64,000 nucleotides of DNA from Phaeobacter sp. G2 (GCA_025163595.1 CP104100.1:186001-250000), one strand, 5' to 3'. Positions 18,594 through 27,798 are shown, counted from the stretch's first letter. Notes: generated by a model not told the origin, from the letters alone. Numbers and translations are program-made.

Positions 18594-19211
18594 ATGGCTC
18601 GCCTCTACTCTCTTCTTGCTGTTGCATTTATCGCTGCCCTCGCTGGGGGCACTTGGTTTTTCACCCGTGGTGGGGAGACGGATCAGTTTGCACAATGTCG
18701 TGGCAGCACGATCGCCAGCGGTGGTGATGCCATTGGTGGCCCGTTTGAGCTGGTTAATAGCAAGGGCGAGACGGTGACGGACAAAGACGTCTTCACCGAG
18801 CCGTCGATTCTGTACTTTGGCTACACGTTCTGCCCGGATGTCTGCCCACTGGATGTCTCTCGCAATGCCGAAGCCATTGACGTTCTGGCTGAGCAGGGCA
18901 TCAGTGCCACGCCGGTTTTTGTCTCCATCGACCCAGAGCGCGACACCCCCGAAGTGGTGGGCGATTTTGCCTATAACATGCATGAAAAGATGATCGGTCT
19001 GACGGGTTCTCTGGAGCAGATCAAGGCGGCGAGCCGGGCCTATAAGACCTATTTCAAACGCCAGCCCGGCGATGACGGTTATTATCTGGTCGATCATTCG
19101 ACCTTTGCCTATCTGGTGCTTCCAGAAATTGGCTTTGTCGATTTCTTCCGCCGCGATGAAACCCCCGAACAGATTGCGGACAAGGTCAGCTGCTTTGTCG
19201 AAAACATGTAA
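18594..19211 (+). CDS. senC: SCO1/SenC/PrrC copper chaperone
   Basis: A 205-residue membrane-anchored periplasmic thioredoxin-fold protein that delivers copper to the CuA or CuB site of cytochrome oxidases. An N-terminal anchor (residues 5-24) is followed by the copper-binding motif FCPDVCP with C80 and C84 and the third ligand H168 in LVDHSTF. The ATG at 18594 is preferred over an in-frame start at 18522 because the signal anchor begins there. It lies between divergent regB and downstream regA, the classic regB / senC-regA layout. Confidence 0.94.
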   Translation: MARLYSLLAVAFIAALAGGTWFFTRGGETDQFAQCRGSTIASGGDAIGGPFELVNSKGETVTDKDVFTEPSILYFGYTFCPDVCPLDVSRNAEAIDVLAEQGISATPVFVSIDPERDTPEVVGDFAYNMHEKMIGLTGSLEQIKAASRAYKTYFKRQPGDDGYYLVDHSTFAYLVLPEIGFVDFFRRDETPEQIADKVSCFVENM

Positions 19212-19306
19212 CAGCGGATGAGCTGTTTGACCTTCCTGCCCGGGTCGCTAGTATCAAATTCAAGAATGTGCTTATAAATACGCGCAAAATTGGCGGAGAA
19301 CCGGGT

Positions 19307-19861
19307 ATGGCCGAGAACGCACTGCAGGACATTGGACCAGACAAGTCACTTTTGCTTGTTGATGATGACGAACCTTTTCTGCGGCGGTTGGCCAAAGCTA
19401 TGGAAAAACGCGGTTTTGAAGTAGAAACTGCTGGTTCCGTAGCCGGCGGGCGCGCCATCGCCACCGCCCGCCCCCCGGCCTTTGCCGTGGTTGATCTGCG
19501 GCTGGAAGATGGCAATGGGTTGGATGTGGTCGAAGTGCTGCGTGAAAAGCGCCCGGACAGCCGGGTTGTGGTGCTGACCGGATATGGCGCTATTGCCACC
19601 GCTGTTGCTGCGGTGAAAATTGGCGCGACGGATTATCTGTCCAAACCTGCGGATGCGGCGGATATTATGAATGCTCTGCTGAGCGGCGACGACGAATTGC
19701 CGCCACCCCCCGAAAACCCGATGAGTGCCGACCGGGTCCGGTGGGAGCATATCCAGCGCATTTATGAGCTGTGTGACCGCAATGTTTCCGAGACCGCGAG
19801 GCGGCTCAATATGCACCGCCGGACGCTGCAGCGTATTCTGGCAAAACGCAGCCCTCGGTAG
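19307..19861 (+). CDS. regA: Response regulator RegA/PrrA/ActR
   Basis: A 184-residue DNA-binding response regulator, the partner of RegB. The receiver domain has the acidic pocket VDDDE near residue 18 and the phospho-acceptor D63 in VVDLRLEDG, the same position as in R. capsulatus RegA; the switch lysine is in DYLSKPAD. A Pro-rich linker (near 130) leads to a Fis-type helix-turn-helix (NVSETARRLNMHRRTLQRIL). The ATG at 19307 has GGAG upstream; an earlier in-frame start at 19268 is less likely. RegA controls respiration, carbon and nitrogen fixation genes in relatives. Confidence 0.96.
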   Translation: MAENALQDIGPDKSLLLVDDDEPFLRRLAKAMEKRGFEVETAGSVAGGRAIATARPPAFAVVDLRLEDGNGLDVVEVLREKRPDSRVVVLTGYGAIATAVAAVKIGATDYLSKPADAADIMNALLSGDDELPPPPENPMSADRVRWEHIQRIYELCDRNVSETARRLNMHRRTLQRILAKRSPR

Positions 19862-19869
19862 GGATCAAA

Positions 19870-21021
19870 ATGTCAAACAACACCAGCGGACCGGAAATTG
19901 ATCCGGATGGCCAGCCTCTGCCAACGGGAGGATGGTCCGAAGAGCTGCTGAATCTGGCGGACGCCTGTGTGGTGCCCCCCAAGATCAGCGCCTTGGTGCA
20001 GCCGGCGGGGGTTTTTTACGCAGATGGCAGTTATTGCCCCGAAGCTGCGTTATGGCGCAAGTTTCGCCCCATTTCCATTGAACCGGAACGGCCCAAAAGG
20101 GTGCGGGAAACCCTGCAGGGGCGTTGGCTCTGGGGAGGGGTGCTTTGGGCACATTTTGGCCATTTCCTGGTCGAAAGCTCTTCGCGTCTGTGGGCTTTGC
20201 CCAGTGTCGAAGAGGATATCAGAGGCATTATCTTTATTCCCAAACGTCCCAAAGTCGGCAAAGAGGTGCGCGGTTATCATCGTGAGTATCTCTCACTGTT
20301 TGGCACGGATTTGCCTATTCAGGTTGTTGACAGGCCAACCTGTGTCGAAGAGCTGGTGGTGCCGGGGCAGGGCTTTGGCCTGGGTAAGATCACCGTTGGG
20401 ACGCGCAAATTCCGTCGCGCAGTGCATGACCGTTTTGCCACCCACATAGAGCCCGAGGGCTCGGAAAAGATCTATATTTCCCGCTCAAAACTGGGCCTGG
20501 GCAAGGGCGGGTTGTTGGGCGAAGAACAGCTGGAGTCCCTGCTTGAGGGCGAAGGCTATGAGATCTTCCATCCTCAGGAGCACAGTCTCACGGTGCAGGT
20601 TGCCCGCTACAAGGCCGCCAAAAAGGTGATTGCCGCCGATGGCTCTGCGTTACATCTTTTTGCCATGGTTGGCCGGCCTGACCAAAAGGTGGCGATGATC
20701 CTGCGGCGCAGTTCCGGTGCCAACAATCTGTTGGCAAAACACGTTGAGAGTTTTTGCAAATGCAATCCGGTGGTGATTGGTGGGCTACGCGCCGAATGGG
20801 TGCCCGAAAAAGGCGGCAAATCCAGCCGGTTGAGCTTTGGTGAATTGAATCACAAGATCATTGGCGAAACCCTGTCGCGCCTTGGTTTCATCTCTGAAAC
20901 AGCTGAGTGGCAGGTCTTGTCCGAGGAAGAGCGCGACCAGATTTTGCACGAAAAAGGTCTCGGTGGGCAGAGCGGTTTTGTCGAGGCCAAGCCAAAGCGC
21001 AAAAACAAGAAACCTGACTGA
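19870..21021 (+). CDS. Glycosyltransferase family 61 protein
   Basis: A 383-residue protein of the DUF563/GT61 type. The diagnostic parts are WAHFGHFLVESSSRLWAL near residue 90, EKIYISRSKLG near 200, and the C-terminal nucleotide-sugar region with EIFHPQEHSLTVQVARYKAAKKVIAADGSALHLF near 235-270. Bacterial GT61 proteins of this kind are thought to transfer sugars in capsule, exopolysaccharide or lipopolysaccharide synthesis, but no partner genes lie here. The C-terminus is very basic (KPKRKNKKPD). It starts 8 bp after regA and may be read from the same transcript. Confidence 0.85.
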   Translation: MSNNTSGPEIDPDGQPLPTGGWSEELLNLADACVVPPKISALVQPAGVFYADGSYCPEAALWRKFRPISIEPERPKRVRETLQGRWLWGGVLWAHFGHFLVESSSRLWALPSVEEDIRGIIFIPKRPKVGKEVRGYHREYLSLFGTDLPIQVVDRPTCVEELVVPGQGFGLGKITVGTRKFRRAVHDRFATHIEPEGSEKIYISRSKLGLGKGGLLGEEQLESLLEGEGYEIFHPQEHSLTVQVARYKAAKKVIAADGSALHLFAMVGRPDQKVAMILRRSSGANNLLAKHVESFCKCNPVVIGGLRAEWVPEKGGKSSRLSFGELNHKIIGETLSRLGFISETAEWQVLSEEERDQILHEKGLGGQSGFVEAKPKRKNKKPD

Positions 21022-21040
21022 TCCGGGCGTTGTTGCGCTG

Positions 21041-21637
21041 TTACAGATTGCGCAACAGATCTGCATGGCGGGCGACAAAGGCCTGACGCACCTGCAGCGG
21101 CGGCCGCAGATCAATGGCCAGCCCGGAAATGACTTCGGGTTTGGGGCGGCCAAACAGCTTGTTTGCTTCGGATTCGGAAAACCCGGCAATCTGTACCGCC
21201 TCCATCCAGGCGCTGACCTTATCCGCCCGTTTGATTTGCGCCTTGATGGTTTTTGGCAAAAGCGCAGGCAGACCAAATTTGATGTGAATGGCAGAGGTCA
21301 GACGCTGATCCAGCTCGCTATAGCCCGGCCCCACGGCGGCTTTCACCGGAGATATCATGTCGCCGATGACATATTCAGGCGCATCATGCAGCAGAGCTGC
21401 CAGCTGCCACTTTACCGGCGCCTTGGGGTACATGCGCGAAAACAGCACCTCTACCAGCAGCGAATGTTCTGCAACCGAATAGGCAAAATCGCCGTGCGTC
21501 TGACCGTTCCAGCGGGCCACAAAGGCCAGCCCATGGGCAATATCGCTGATTTCGATATCCATCGGGGTCGGGTCCAACAGATCCAGGCGGCGGCCTGAAA
21601 GCATACGTTGCCAGGCGCGGGCGGGTTTAGCAGGCAT
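21041..21637 (-). CDS. HD-domain phosphohydrolase, YfbR-like
   Basis: A 198-residue HD hydrolase. Metal ligands are visible as H58 in SVAEHSLL and the H84-D85 pair in ALLHDAPEYV, with a following D in IGDMISP. Spacing and size fit the YfbR (5'-deoxynucleotidase) / COG1896 group, so dephosphorylation of nucleoside monophosphates is the likeliest activity; the exact substrate cannot be read from sequence. The gene converges on the GT61 gene with 19 bp between stops and is divergent from ahcY. Confidence 0.82.
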   Translation of the reverse strand: MPAKPARAWQRMLSGRRLDLLDPTPMDIEISDIAHGLAFVARWNGQTHGDFAYSVAEHSLLVEVLFSRMYPKAPVKWQLAALLHDAPEYVIGDMISPVKAAVGPGYSELDQRLTSAIHIKFGLPALLPKTIKAQIKRADKVSAWMEAVQIAGFSESEANKLFGRPKPEVISGLAIDLRPPLQVRQAFVARHADLLRNL

Positions 21638-21919
21638 GGGTAAAGTCCGGTGGTAGGGCGATTGCCCCTGCCTAGCGATTTGGGTCCCGCTGTGGAAGCG
21701 ATTTTATGGGGGCGACGAGGCTATTTCAGGTCGGGGTCTTGCCGGATAGCCTGCACGCGCCGGGGTGGCTTTCCAACCCGGGGCTGCGGCGATGAAAATA
21801 AAAATTTCATCAGGAAACGCGGGCTCTGGGCAGAGAATGCCCCTATATTCGTTGCTTATAAACCATTGCAATGTTACCTGCGGCGACAAAGTGAACTCGT
21901 AACCAGAACGGAGCGGACC
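21638..21919 (+). other. Intergenic leader upstream of ahcY
   Basis: A 282-bp noncoding region between the divergent HD hydrolase and ahcY genes. It contains an AT-rich hairpin, GATGAAA (21791-21797) with TTTCATC (21805-21811). I looked for an S-adenosylhomocysteine riboswitch, which often precedes ahcY in proteobacteria, and did not see its conserved core. An open frame continuous with ahcY crosses the region but has no plausible start. Confidence 0.5.
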
Positions 21920-23311
21920 ATGGCCGAGGATTATATTGTAAAAGACATTGCGCTTGCTGAGTTTGGCCGCAAGGAATTGGACATCGCAGAAACCGAAATG
22001 CCGGGCCTGATGTCGCTGCGTGCTGAATACGGTGAAGAAAAGCCGCTGAAGGGCGCGCGCATCGTTGGCTCGCTGCATATGACCATTCAGACAGCTGTTC
22101 TGATTGAAACACTGGTGGCGCTGGGTGCCGATGTACGCTGGGCGTCCTGCAACATTTTCTCGACTCAGGACCACGCCGCTGCCGCCATCGCGCAGGCCGG
22201 TGTTCCCGTGTTTGCCATCAAGGGCCAAACCCTGGTTGAGCATTGGGACTATCTCGACCGCTCCTTCATGTTCCCAGAAGGCGCCAACCTGATCCTCGAC
22301 GATGGTGGCGACGCAACACTCTATGTGCTGCTGGGCGCCCGTGTGGAAGCAGGTGAGACCGATCTGATCGAAGTGCCAACTTCGGAAGAAGAAGAAGCCA
22401 TCTTTGCCCAGATCAAAAAGCGTATGGCGGCAAGCCCCGGCTGGTTCACCAAGACCCGCGAAGCGATCCTGGGTGTGTCCGAGGAAACCACCACCGGTGT
22501 TCACCGTCTGTATGAACTGCAGAAGAACGGCCAGCTGCCCTTCCCTGCGATCAACGTGAACGATTCGGTCACCAAGTCGAAGTTCGACAACAAATACGGC
22601 TGTAAGGAATCGCTGGTTGACGGCATCCGCCGCGCCACCGACACCATGATGGCCGGTAAAGTTGCCGTTGTCTGTGGCTATGGTGATGTTGGCAAAGGCT
22701 CTGCCGCCTCGCTGGCTGGTGCTGGCGCCCGCGTCAAAGTCACCGAAGTTGATCCGATCTGCGCCCTGCAGGCCGCCATGGACGGTTTTGAAGTTGTGCG
22801 TCTGGAAGATGTTGTTTCCAGCGCTGATGTCTTCATCACCACCACCGGCAACAAAGACGTGATCCGCATCGAGCATATGCGCGAGATGAAGGACATGGCG
22901 ATCGTTGGCAACATCGGTCACTTTGACAACGAAATTCAGGTCGCAAGCCTGAAGAACCACAAGTGGACCAACATCAAAGAACAGGTCGACATGATCGAGA
23001 TGCCTTCGGGCAGCCGTCTGATCCTGCTCTCCGAGGGTCGTCTGCTGAACCTCGGCAATGCCACCGGTCACCCGTCCTTTGTTATGTCGGCCTCCTTCAC
23101 CAACCAGGTTCTGGCTCAGATCGAGCTGTGGCTGCGTGGTGATGAGTACAAAAACGAAGTCTACATCCTGCCAAAGCACCTGGATGAGAAAGTGGCCCGT
23201 CTGCACCTTGAGCGCATTGGCGTGAAACTTTCGAGCCTGACCCCAGAGCAGGCCGCCTATATCGGCGTGACCCCAGAAGGCCCCTTCAAGCCCGAGCATT
23301 ACCGCTACTAA
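21920..23311 (+). CDS. ahcY: Adenosylhomocysteinase
   Basis: Hydrolyses S-adenosylhomocysteine to adenosine and homocysteine, clearing the inhibitory product of methyltransferases in the activated methyl cycle. The 463-residue product begins [10 protein letters not shown] and has the substrate region [28 protein letters not shown] and the NAD-binding glycine motif CGYGDVGKG around residues 253-260; it ends in KPEHYRY, the conserved C-terminus whose Lys/Tyr complete the neighbouring NAD site. Codon use is strongly biased, consistent with high expression. The ATG at 21920 is fixed by homology; the open frame extends far upstream. Confidence 0.98.
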   Translation: MAEDYIVKDIALAEFGRKELDIAETEMPGLMSLRAEYGEEKPLKGARIVGSLHMTIQTAVLIETLVALGADVRWASCNIFSTQDHAAAAIAQAGVPVFAIKGQTLVEHWDYLDRSFMFPEGANLILDDGGDATLYVLLGARVEAGETDLIEVPTSEEEEAIFAQIKKRMAASPGWFTKTREAILGVSEETTTGVHRLYELQKNGQLPFPAINVNDSVTKSKFDNKYGCKESLVDGIRRATDTMMAGKVAVVCGYGDVGKGSAASLAGAGARVKVTEVDPICALQAAMDGFEVVRLEDVVSSADVFITTTGNKDVIRIEHMREMKDMAIVGNIGHFDNEIQVASLKNHKWTNIKEQVDMIEMPSGSRLILLSEGRLLNLGNATGHPSFVMSASFTNQVLAQIELWLRGDEYKNEVYILPKHLDEKVARLHLERIGVKLSSLTPEQAAYIGVTPEGPFKPEHYRY

Positions 23312-23335
23312 GATCTGATACAGATCTGAAAATTG

Positions 23336-23375
23336 ACGCCATCCAAGGGAGACCTTGGGTGGCGTTTGTGTTTTC
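23336..23375 (+). terminator. Intrinsic terminator after ahcY
   Basis: A 13-bp stem (23336-23348 with 23353-23365, one wobble) closed by a GAGA tetraloop and followed by TTGTGTTTT. It lies 24 bp after the ahcY stop. Confidence 0.9.
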
Positions 23376-23407
23376 AGCGCTTTAGCACGTTCCCCAAGCG
23401 CTTCGCT

Positions 23408-23677
23408 CTACGCATTCTTTCTTCGAGAACGACTGGTGCTAACCAGGTCGAAAAATTCGTCGGCCGAAAAGATTTCTGGCTGACAGCCGAACCAGTCTTG
23501 GTGGAGGGTGACTGTCTGCTTTTTGGGGTCTACTTCCAAAGAAAAAGTGTTAAATGGCAGCTCAGCGCTGCTCTTCGTTTTCAACGCTTTTTGAACGCGT
23601 TGTTTTACCCAAGCGACATCCTCAGCAGCTTCCATGTCCAAATATGAGATTGCGATGTCTCTGTTGCTTGCTGTCAT
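23408..23677 (-). CDS. Small protein of unknown function (89 aa)
   Basis: I do not recognise a family. The product starts MTASNRDIAISYLDMEAAED, is acidic at the N-terminus, and ends in a basic tail SRSRRKNA; a middle part PKKQTVTLHQDWFGCQPEIF looks like paired strands. The ATG at 23677 is chosen because GGAG lies 7 nt upstream; the longer frame to 24166 runs antisense through the DUF2853 gene and is rejected. It is divergent from DUF2853, with about 174 bp between them, and convergent with ahcY. Confidence 0.6.
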   Translation of the reverse strand: MTASNRDIAISYLDMEAAEDVAWVKQRVQKALKTKSSAELPFNTFSLEVDPKKQTVTLHQDWFGCQPEIFSADEFFDLVSTSRSRRKNA

Positions 23678-23851
23678 GGTTGGTCTCCGTCCGATCCTTG
23701 TCGTCCACCATAAGAGCCCCAGAGTTCTTTCAGCGGGGAAAAGCAGGCGAATCTTTTCCTTTGTCTCTCGGGCGTCTGGCGTTAGGCTTATGTTAAGCCT
23801 CTGCAATTTCTTGATTTTGGCCGACCACAACACTGTAGCTGGAGAACGTTT

Positions 23852-24193
23852 ATGGGTAAGAGAGACGATCTGATCGCGCAATATGCTGATGATCTGAAAA
23901 ACAAATGCGGTATGGAACCCGATATGGACCTGCTGACCAAGGTCACCATTGGTTGTGGTCCTGCGATCTATAATGCCGACGCCTCCACCGTTGCCTCCAG
24001 CCAGGAGAGCGAGCTGGAAACCGTCAAAGACAACTTCCTGATCAAAAAGCTGGGCCTGGCGGACGGGCCAGAGCTGATGGAAGCCATTGGCAAGGTTGTT
24101 GAGATCTATGGCAAGTCCGAGCGCAATAAGTATCGCGCGGTTGTCTACTACATGCTGACCAAACATTTTGGCAAAGAATCTGTCTACGGCTAA
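23852..24193 (+). CDS. DUF2853 family protein
   Basis: A 113-residue soluble protein beginning MGKRDDLIAQYADDLKNKCG, matching the DUF2853 family: a compact helical domain with the KNKYRAVVYYMLTKHFGKES C-terminus (here RNKYRAVVYYMLTKHFGKE). The family is frequent in alphaproteobacteria and has no assigned function. Ribosome site GGAGA precedes the ATG. It is followed by a hairpin terminator about 70 bp downstream. Confidence 0.85.
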   Translation: MGKRDDLIAQYADDLKNKCGMEPDMDLLTKVTIGCGPAIYNADASTVASSQESELETVKDNFLIKKLGLADGPELMEAIGKVVEIYGKSERNKYRAVVYYMLTKHFGKESVYG

Positions 24194-24261
24194 GCCAGAG
24201 GCGAAGTAATACCCTATCTAAGATATTGCTTTAGAATGTAAATTATAGCTCTTGAGAGTTA

Positions 24262-24292
24262 AGCACCCGGCGAAAATCGCTGGGTGCTTTGC
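24262..24292 (+). terminator. Terminator hairpin after DUF2853 gene
   Basis: AGCACCC-g-GCGA pairs with TCGC-t-GGGTGCT (24262-24273 with 24277-24288) around a three-base loop with one internal mismatch. The T-tract is short and interrupted (TTTGCATTT). Confidence 0.7.
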
Positions 24293-24309
24293 ATTTGAAT
24301 GGTATTGTC

Positions 24310-24468
24310 CGTGCATTGGGTTTGCAAAAACATCCACAAGTGAGCTACCACAAAGAAACCAGCCAGGACGGCTAGGACGGAATTTTCATACGCGTGTGGT
24401 GGACTGTGGAGCACGCGGGGTGGAAGGGAAGATCCTACTGTTTGGTTGGATCTTCCCTTTTCTATTTT
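24310..24468 (+). ncRNA. Candidate small RNA ending in a perfect terminator
   Basis: Between the DUF2853 terminator and 24468 there is no gene, yet the plus strand carries three successive hairpins: AGCC-aggac-GGCT (24361-24373), CGCGTG with CACGCG (24391-24396 / 24412-24417), and a flawless 10-bp terminator stem GGGAAGATCC/GGATCTTCCC (24426-24435 / 24448-24457) followed by TTTTCTATTTT. A terminator that no gene needs suggests a free-standing transcript. The 5' end is a guess and no clear promoter was identified; a long 3' UTR of the DUF2853 mRNA is the alternative. Confidence 0.4.
24426..24468 (+). terminator. Strong intrinsic terminator without an assigned gene
   Basis: A perfect 10-bp stem (24426-24435 with 24448-24457), 12-base loop, and the tail TTTTCTATTTT. 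It may also serve DUF2853 transcripts that pass the first hairpin. Confidence 0.85.
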
Positions 24469-24528
24469 AAAGGCTTTGGGGCGCTGTTGTGACAGCCGAC
24501 CCTGGCGCGGTTTTGCCCGGCCTGGTTG

Positions 24529-24924
24529 TCAGAACAGCGACAGCACCAGGCCGATAACAGCACAGGCCAAGGTGGCATAGCCACCATCAATCACTGTCAG
24601 TTTGACCGGGCGCCCTGCATACAGGTTGTTCAGCGCAATCCAGGGCGTGATGAAGAACAATCCCACGCCAAGCCCAGCCACAAACCCGGCCCCGGCGCTG
24701 CTGATACCCGATAGGGTAAAGACATGGCGCATCATGCCAGCCACAACCAGTTGCAACACAAAGCCAAGCGCAAATGTCAGCGCAGTCTGGCCGCTTTCAG
24801 GCTTGCCATCGGTGCCGCGCCTTATCCCGGCGGCGACCATCCAGGGTTCTGCCAGGATCCCGTAATAGACCGCGCCCAGGGCGAAACCTGATGCGGCGGC
24901 CACCAGAACATTCAGAATTTCCAC
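24529..24924 (-). CDS. DUF1761 family membrane protein
   Basis: A 131-residue protein with four hydrophobic segments. The opening LNVLVAAASGFALGAVYYGILAEPW and the later WIALNNLYAGRPVKLTVIDGGY fit the DUF1761 family of small membrane proteins of unknown function. The start codon is GTG (MEILNV), with GGGAGAG upstream. It lies 46 bp downstream of the EVE-domain gene on the same strand and may be the last member of the tsaD-gpsA-YciI-EVE transcript. Confidence 0.85.
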   Translation of the reverse strand: MEILNVLVAAASGFALGAVYYGILAEPWMVAAGIRRGTDGKPESGQTALTFALGFVLQLVVAGMMRHVFTLSGISSAGAGFVAGLGVGLFFITPWIALNNLYAGRPVKLTVIDGGYATLACAVIGLVLSLF

Positions 24925-24970
24925 AGTTACTCTCCCATAACCAGATCAGGTCTTGGTCAAGATTGTCAGA

Positions 24971-25393
24971 TCAGTCCGCTTCTGTCTGCCCCATGGCACA
25001 AACCAGCTGCCATTCCTCCGGGCTGACCGGTTGCACCGACAATCGGGAGCTCTTGACCAGACTCATCTCTTCCAGGCGCGGGTCCGATTTGATTTGATCC
25101 AGGGTCACGGGCTGGGAAAAGCTGCGAACAGCCCTGATATCGACGCAGTCCCAGCGATCATCCTCAGCGGTACTGTCGCGATGTGCTTCGGCGCAGACCT
25201 CAACAATCCCCACCACCGCTTTTTCCTTTTGCGAATGATAGAAAAAGCCCCGGTCGCCCAGGGCCATCTGGCGCATGAAGTTGCGGGCCTGGTAATTGCG
25301 CACGCCGTCCCATTCTCCACCCTGCGCGCCCTTGTCGATCTGATCCTGCCAGCTCCAGGTCGAAGGCTCCGATTTGAACAGCCAGTAGCGCAT
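24971..25393 (-). CDS. EVE-domain protein
   Basis: A 140-residue single EVE domain, similar to eukaryotic THYN1: start YWLFKSEPSTWSW, the WDGVRNYQARNFMR segment and GFFYHSQKEKAVVGIVEV are family hallmarks. EVE domains have a PUA-like fold and are thought to read modified bases in DNA or RNA; the Trp/Tyr pocket residues are present here. Stand-alone bacterial EVE genes usually sit in housekeeping contexts, as here, rather than in restriction systems. Its ATG shares one base with the stop of the YciI-like gene, indicating translational coupling. Confidence 0.9.
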   Translation of the reverse strand: MRYWLFKSEPSTWSWQDQIDKGAQGGEWDGVRNYQARNFMRQMALGDRGFFYHSQKEKAVVGIVEVCAEAHRDSTAEDDRWDCVDIRAVRSFSQPVTLDQIKSDPRLEEMSLVKSSRLSVQPVSPEEWQLVCAMGQTEAD

Positions 25394-25665
25394 CAGCCGA
25401 TGACTTTCTTCCAGGTGATCAATTCAACCGCCTCAAACAGCCCGGCCTTGTTATAGGGGTCCTCTGCGGCCCATGCCTCGCCCGCGGCCATATCCTCAAC
25501 GTCGAGGATAACCAGTGATCCGGCCATTTCACCGTTTTGGTCCAGCAGGGGTCCTGCCTGTGCAACAACGCCGGTGTCTTCAATATAGGCAAGGTGCGCG
25601 GCGCGGTTGTCCACGCGGGTTTGCAGGTGATCCGGCTTGTCACGGGCGATCAGGGCTATCAGCAT
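25393..25665 (-). CDS. YciI-like protein
   Basis: A 90-residue ferredoxin-fold domain of the YciI family: RAAHLAYIEDTGVVAQAGPLLD carries the conserved His (HLAYI) and GPLLD turn, and EAWAAEDPYNKAGLFEAVEL holds the conserved DPY motif. Members are small dimeric proteins with a proposed but mostly unproven enzymatic role. It begins one base after the gpsA stop and overlaps the EVE gene by one base, forming a tight operon. Confidence 0.9.
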   Translation of the reverse strand: MLIALIARDKPDHLQTRVDNRAAHLAYIEDTGVVAQAGPLLDQNGEMAGSLVILDVEDMAAGEAWAAEDPYNKAGLFEAVELITWKKVIG

Positions 25666-25666
25666 A

Positions 25667-26629
25667 TTATTCCTCTTTCAAAGGGCGTGCCAGCAGTTGA
25701 GCGCTGGCAGTGGCAATCGTCAAGTCACCATTCAGTAACCCAACGACGGTCTCGGTCAGGGGCATATCCAGCCCCATAGTTTTTGCTTTGGCAGCGGTGG
25801 CGCGGGCGGTGGCGGCACCTTCGACGGTGATGTTTGGATCAAACCCGTCGCCCCGGCCAATGGACAATCCCAATTGATAGTTGCGCGACAGGGGGGAACT
25901 GCAGGTCAGGGTGAGATCGCCAAAGCCTGAAAGCCCTGCCAGGGTTTCCGGCTTTGCCCCACAGGCCAGCGCCATACGCTGCATTTCGGCATAGCCCCGT
26001 GTCATCAGGGCGGCGCGGGCGCTCTCGCCCAATCCGGCGCCAATGACGGCGCCACAAGCAATGGCGATGATGTTTTTCAGCGCCCCACCCAATTCGGCGC
26101 CGCTGGTGTCGGTGGTACGGTAAAGCCGCAGATTGGCGGTGGTGAGCTGCTGTTGCAGCTGGTGACCCAACTTGGCATCACCGCAGGCCAGAGTCAGGGC
26201 CGTGGGCAGGCCCCGGGCAATATCAGCGGCAAAACTGGGGCCGGTCAGCAAGGCGGGTTTGGCAGCGGGCAGGACTTGGCTGATTACCGAAATGGGGCCA
26301 AACCCGGTTTCCAGCTCTATCCCTTTGCAGCAGGCCACCAGCACCTTACCCGTCAAATCGGCGCGATGGGCCTGCAGAACGGAGCGCAGTTTTTGCATGG
26401 GGACCGCCAGCAGCAGCACCTCTGCCTCGGTCGCCTGGCTGAAATCACTGGTCGGGGTTAAACGCGCTGGCAAAGGGACATCAGGCAGGCGCGCTGTGTT
26501 GCATCGCTGCCGCTGCATATCCGCCACCTGAGCGCTGTCGCGGGCCCATAGGGTAACTGGCGTTTCCTTGGCCAGGGAAATGGCCAGGGCGGTGCCAAAG
26601 GCGCCGGCGCCCAGCACGGAAATTGTCAT
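25667..26629 (-). CDS. gpsA: Glycerol-3-phosphate dehydrogenase [NAD(P)+]
   Basis: Reduces dihydroxyacetone phosphate to sn-glycerol-3-phosphate for phospholipid synthesis. The 320-residue product begins [16 protein letters not shown] with the dinucleotide-binding GxGxxG at residues 7-12; [27 protein letters not shown] and the catalytic [13 protein letters not shown] segment are all present. The ATG at 26629 overlaps the tsaD stop by four bases (ATGA), so an upstream in-frame start at 26689 is unlikely. Second gene of the tsaD operon. Confidence 0.96.
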   Translation of the reverse strand: MTISVLGAGAFGTALAISLAKETPVTLWARDSAQVADMQRQRCNTARLPDVPLPARLTPTSDFSQATEAEVLLLAVPMQKLRSVLQAHRADLTGKVLVACCKGIELETGFGPISVISQVLPAAKPALLTGPSFAADIARGLPTALTLACGDAKLGHQLQQQLTTANLRLYRTTDTSGAELGGALKNIIAIACGAVIGAGLGESARAALMTRGYAEMQRMALACGAKPETLAGLSGFGDLTLTCSSPLSRNYQLGLSIGRGDGFDPNITVEGAATARATAAKAKTMGLDMPLTETVVGLLNGDLTIATASAQLLARPLKEE

Positions 26630-27723
26630 GCCTTGGCTCCTTTGCGGCCAGATCCCAGCATGGCGGGGCTGGATTGATCCAGCGGCCAACGGGGGCGGGC
26701 GGTCAGATCCATGCCGTCACGCGCCCCGGCCCGGAACCGCTCTAGACCTGCATAGGCGATCATCGCGGCATTATCCGTACACAAGGCCAGCGGAGGCGCG
26801 GTAAACTGGGTGTTCAGCTCGCCACAGACAGTCTCTAACGCGGCGCGAATGGCGGTATTTGCCGCCACACCGCCGGCCACGGCCAAGGTTGGTGTGGCAG
26901 GGTTTTCCGCCAGATAGATGGCCAGCGCCCGGCGGGTTTTGGAGGCCAGGACATCCGCCACAGCCGCCTGAAACCCAGCACAGAGATCGGCGCGGTCCTG
27001 CCGTGTCAGGCCGGATTTTTCATCGACAATCTGGTCGCGCATCCGCATCAGCGCTGTTTTCAGCCCGGAAAAGGACAGGTTGCAATCCTGTCGCTGGATC
27101 AGCGGGCGGGGAAAGCGGAAGCGTTTGGGATCGCCCGTCTCGGCCTCTTTTTGCACCGAAGGACCACCGGGCTGCGGCAGGCCCAGCAGTCGCGCGGTCT
27201 TGTCAAAGGCCTCGCCTGGGGCGTCATCAATGGTGCCGCCCAGCCGGGTGAAATCCTCGGGGCCACGGGCGATCAGATATTGGCAGTGACCACCAGAGAC
27301 CAGCAGCATCAAATAGGGATAGGCCACATCATCGGTCAGCCGCGGGGTCAGGGCGTGACCGGCCAGATGGTTGACCCCCACCAGCGGCAGACCGGTGGCG
27401 GCGGCAATGCCCTTGGCGCACATCACGCCAGACATCACCCCGCCAATCAGCCCCGGCCCGGCGGTGACGGCGATGGCGTCGAGATCCTGCAGGGTTACCC
27501 CGGCAGCCTGCAGCGCATCTACAACGCAGAGATCCAGTTTTTCCGCATGGGCGCGGGCGGCAATTTCGGGGACAACACCGCCAAAGGCGCTGTGCAGTTC
27601 GGTTTGGCCAAAGACGATGGAAGACAGCACCTGGGCGCGTTTACCCGGCTCTTGCCGCACCACGGCGGCGGCAGTATCGTCACAGCTGCTTTCCAACCCC
27701 AAAAGTGTCAGGCTTTGTGTCAT
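26626..27723 (-). CDS. tsaD: tRNA t6A threonylcarbamoyltransferase TsaD
   Basis: Catalytic subunit that transfers threonylcarbamoyl to A37 of ANN-decoding tRNAs. The 365-residue ASKHA protein starts [16 protein letters not shown]; the metal-binding pair is H119 and H123 in VNHLAGH, and [13 protein letters not shown] and [12 protein letters not shown] are conserved. First gene of a minus-strand operon with gpsA and the YciI- and EVE-type genes; it diverges from hemD. Together with tsaE in this window it covers two of the bacterial t6A genes; tsaB and tsaC are not here. Confidence 0.97.
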   Translation of the reverse strand: MTQSLTLLGLESSCDDTAAAVVRQEPGKRAQVLSSIVFGQTELHSAFGGVVPEIAARAHAEKLDLCVVDALQAAGVTLQDLDAIAVTAGPGLIGGVMSGVMCAKGIAAATGLPLVGVNHLAGHALTPRLTDDVAYPYLMLLVSGGHCQYLIARGPEDFTRLGGTIDDAPGEAFDKTARLLGLPQPGGPSVQKEAETGDPKRFRFPRPLIQRQDCNLSFSGLKTALMRMRDQIVDEKSGLTRQDRADLCAGFQAAVADVLASKTRRALAIYLAENPATPTLAVAGGVAANTAIRAALETVCGELNTQFTAPPLALCTDNAAMIAYAGLERFRAGARDGMDLTARPRWPLDQSSPAMLGSGRKGAKA

Positions 27724-27798
27724 GGTCTACCCGTTGCATCAGATTGCTGGTGGAGCTAGCACCTATACGTGATGCAAACAATCCCAGGAGCCCAAAGC

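Larger units (their letters stand above)
24194..24528. other. Noncoding interval with several hairpins
   Basis: A 335-bp gap between the convergent DUF2853 and DUF1761 genes. It holds the DUF2853 terminator (24262-24288), then about 130 bp with two short hairpins and a second, perfect terminator (24426-24468). A 72-codon frame at 24252-24470 starts inside the first hairpin and ends inside the second, so I do not treat it as a gene. Confidence 0.6.

Noticed and set aside
21638..21919. SAH riboswitch before ahcY
   Set aside because: The conserved core of the SAH aptamer was not found by eye; a covariance-model search would decide.
21704..23299. 531-codon open frame antisense to ahcY
   Set aside because: It mirrors ahcY codon bias on the other strand and has no recognisable domain; ahcY is certain.
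24252..24470. 72-codon ORF between DUF2853 and DUF1761 genes
   Set aside because: It begins and ends inside terminator hairpins and has no ribosome site or homology.
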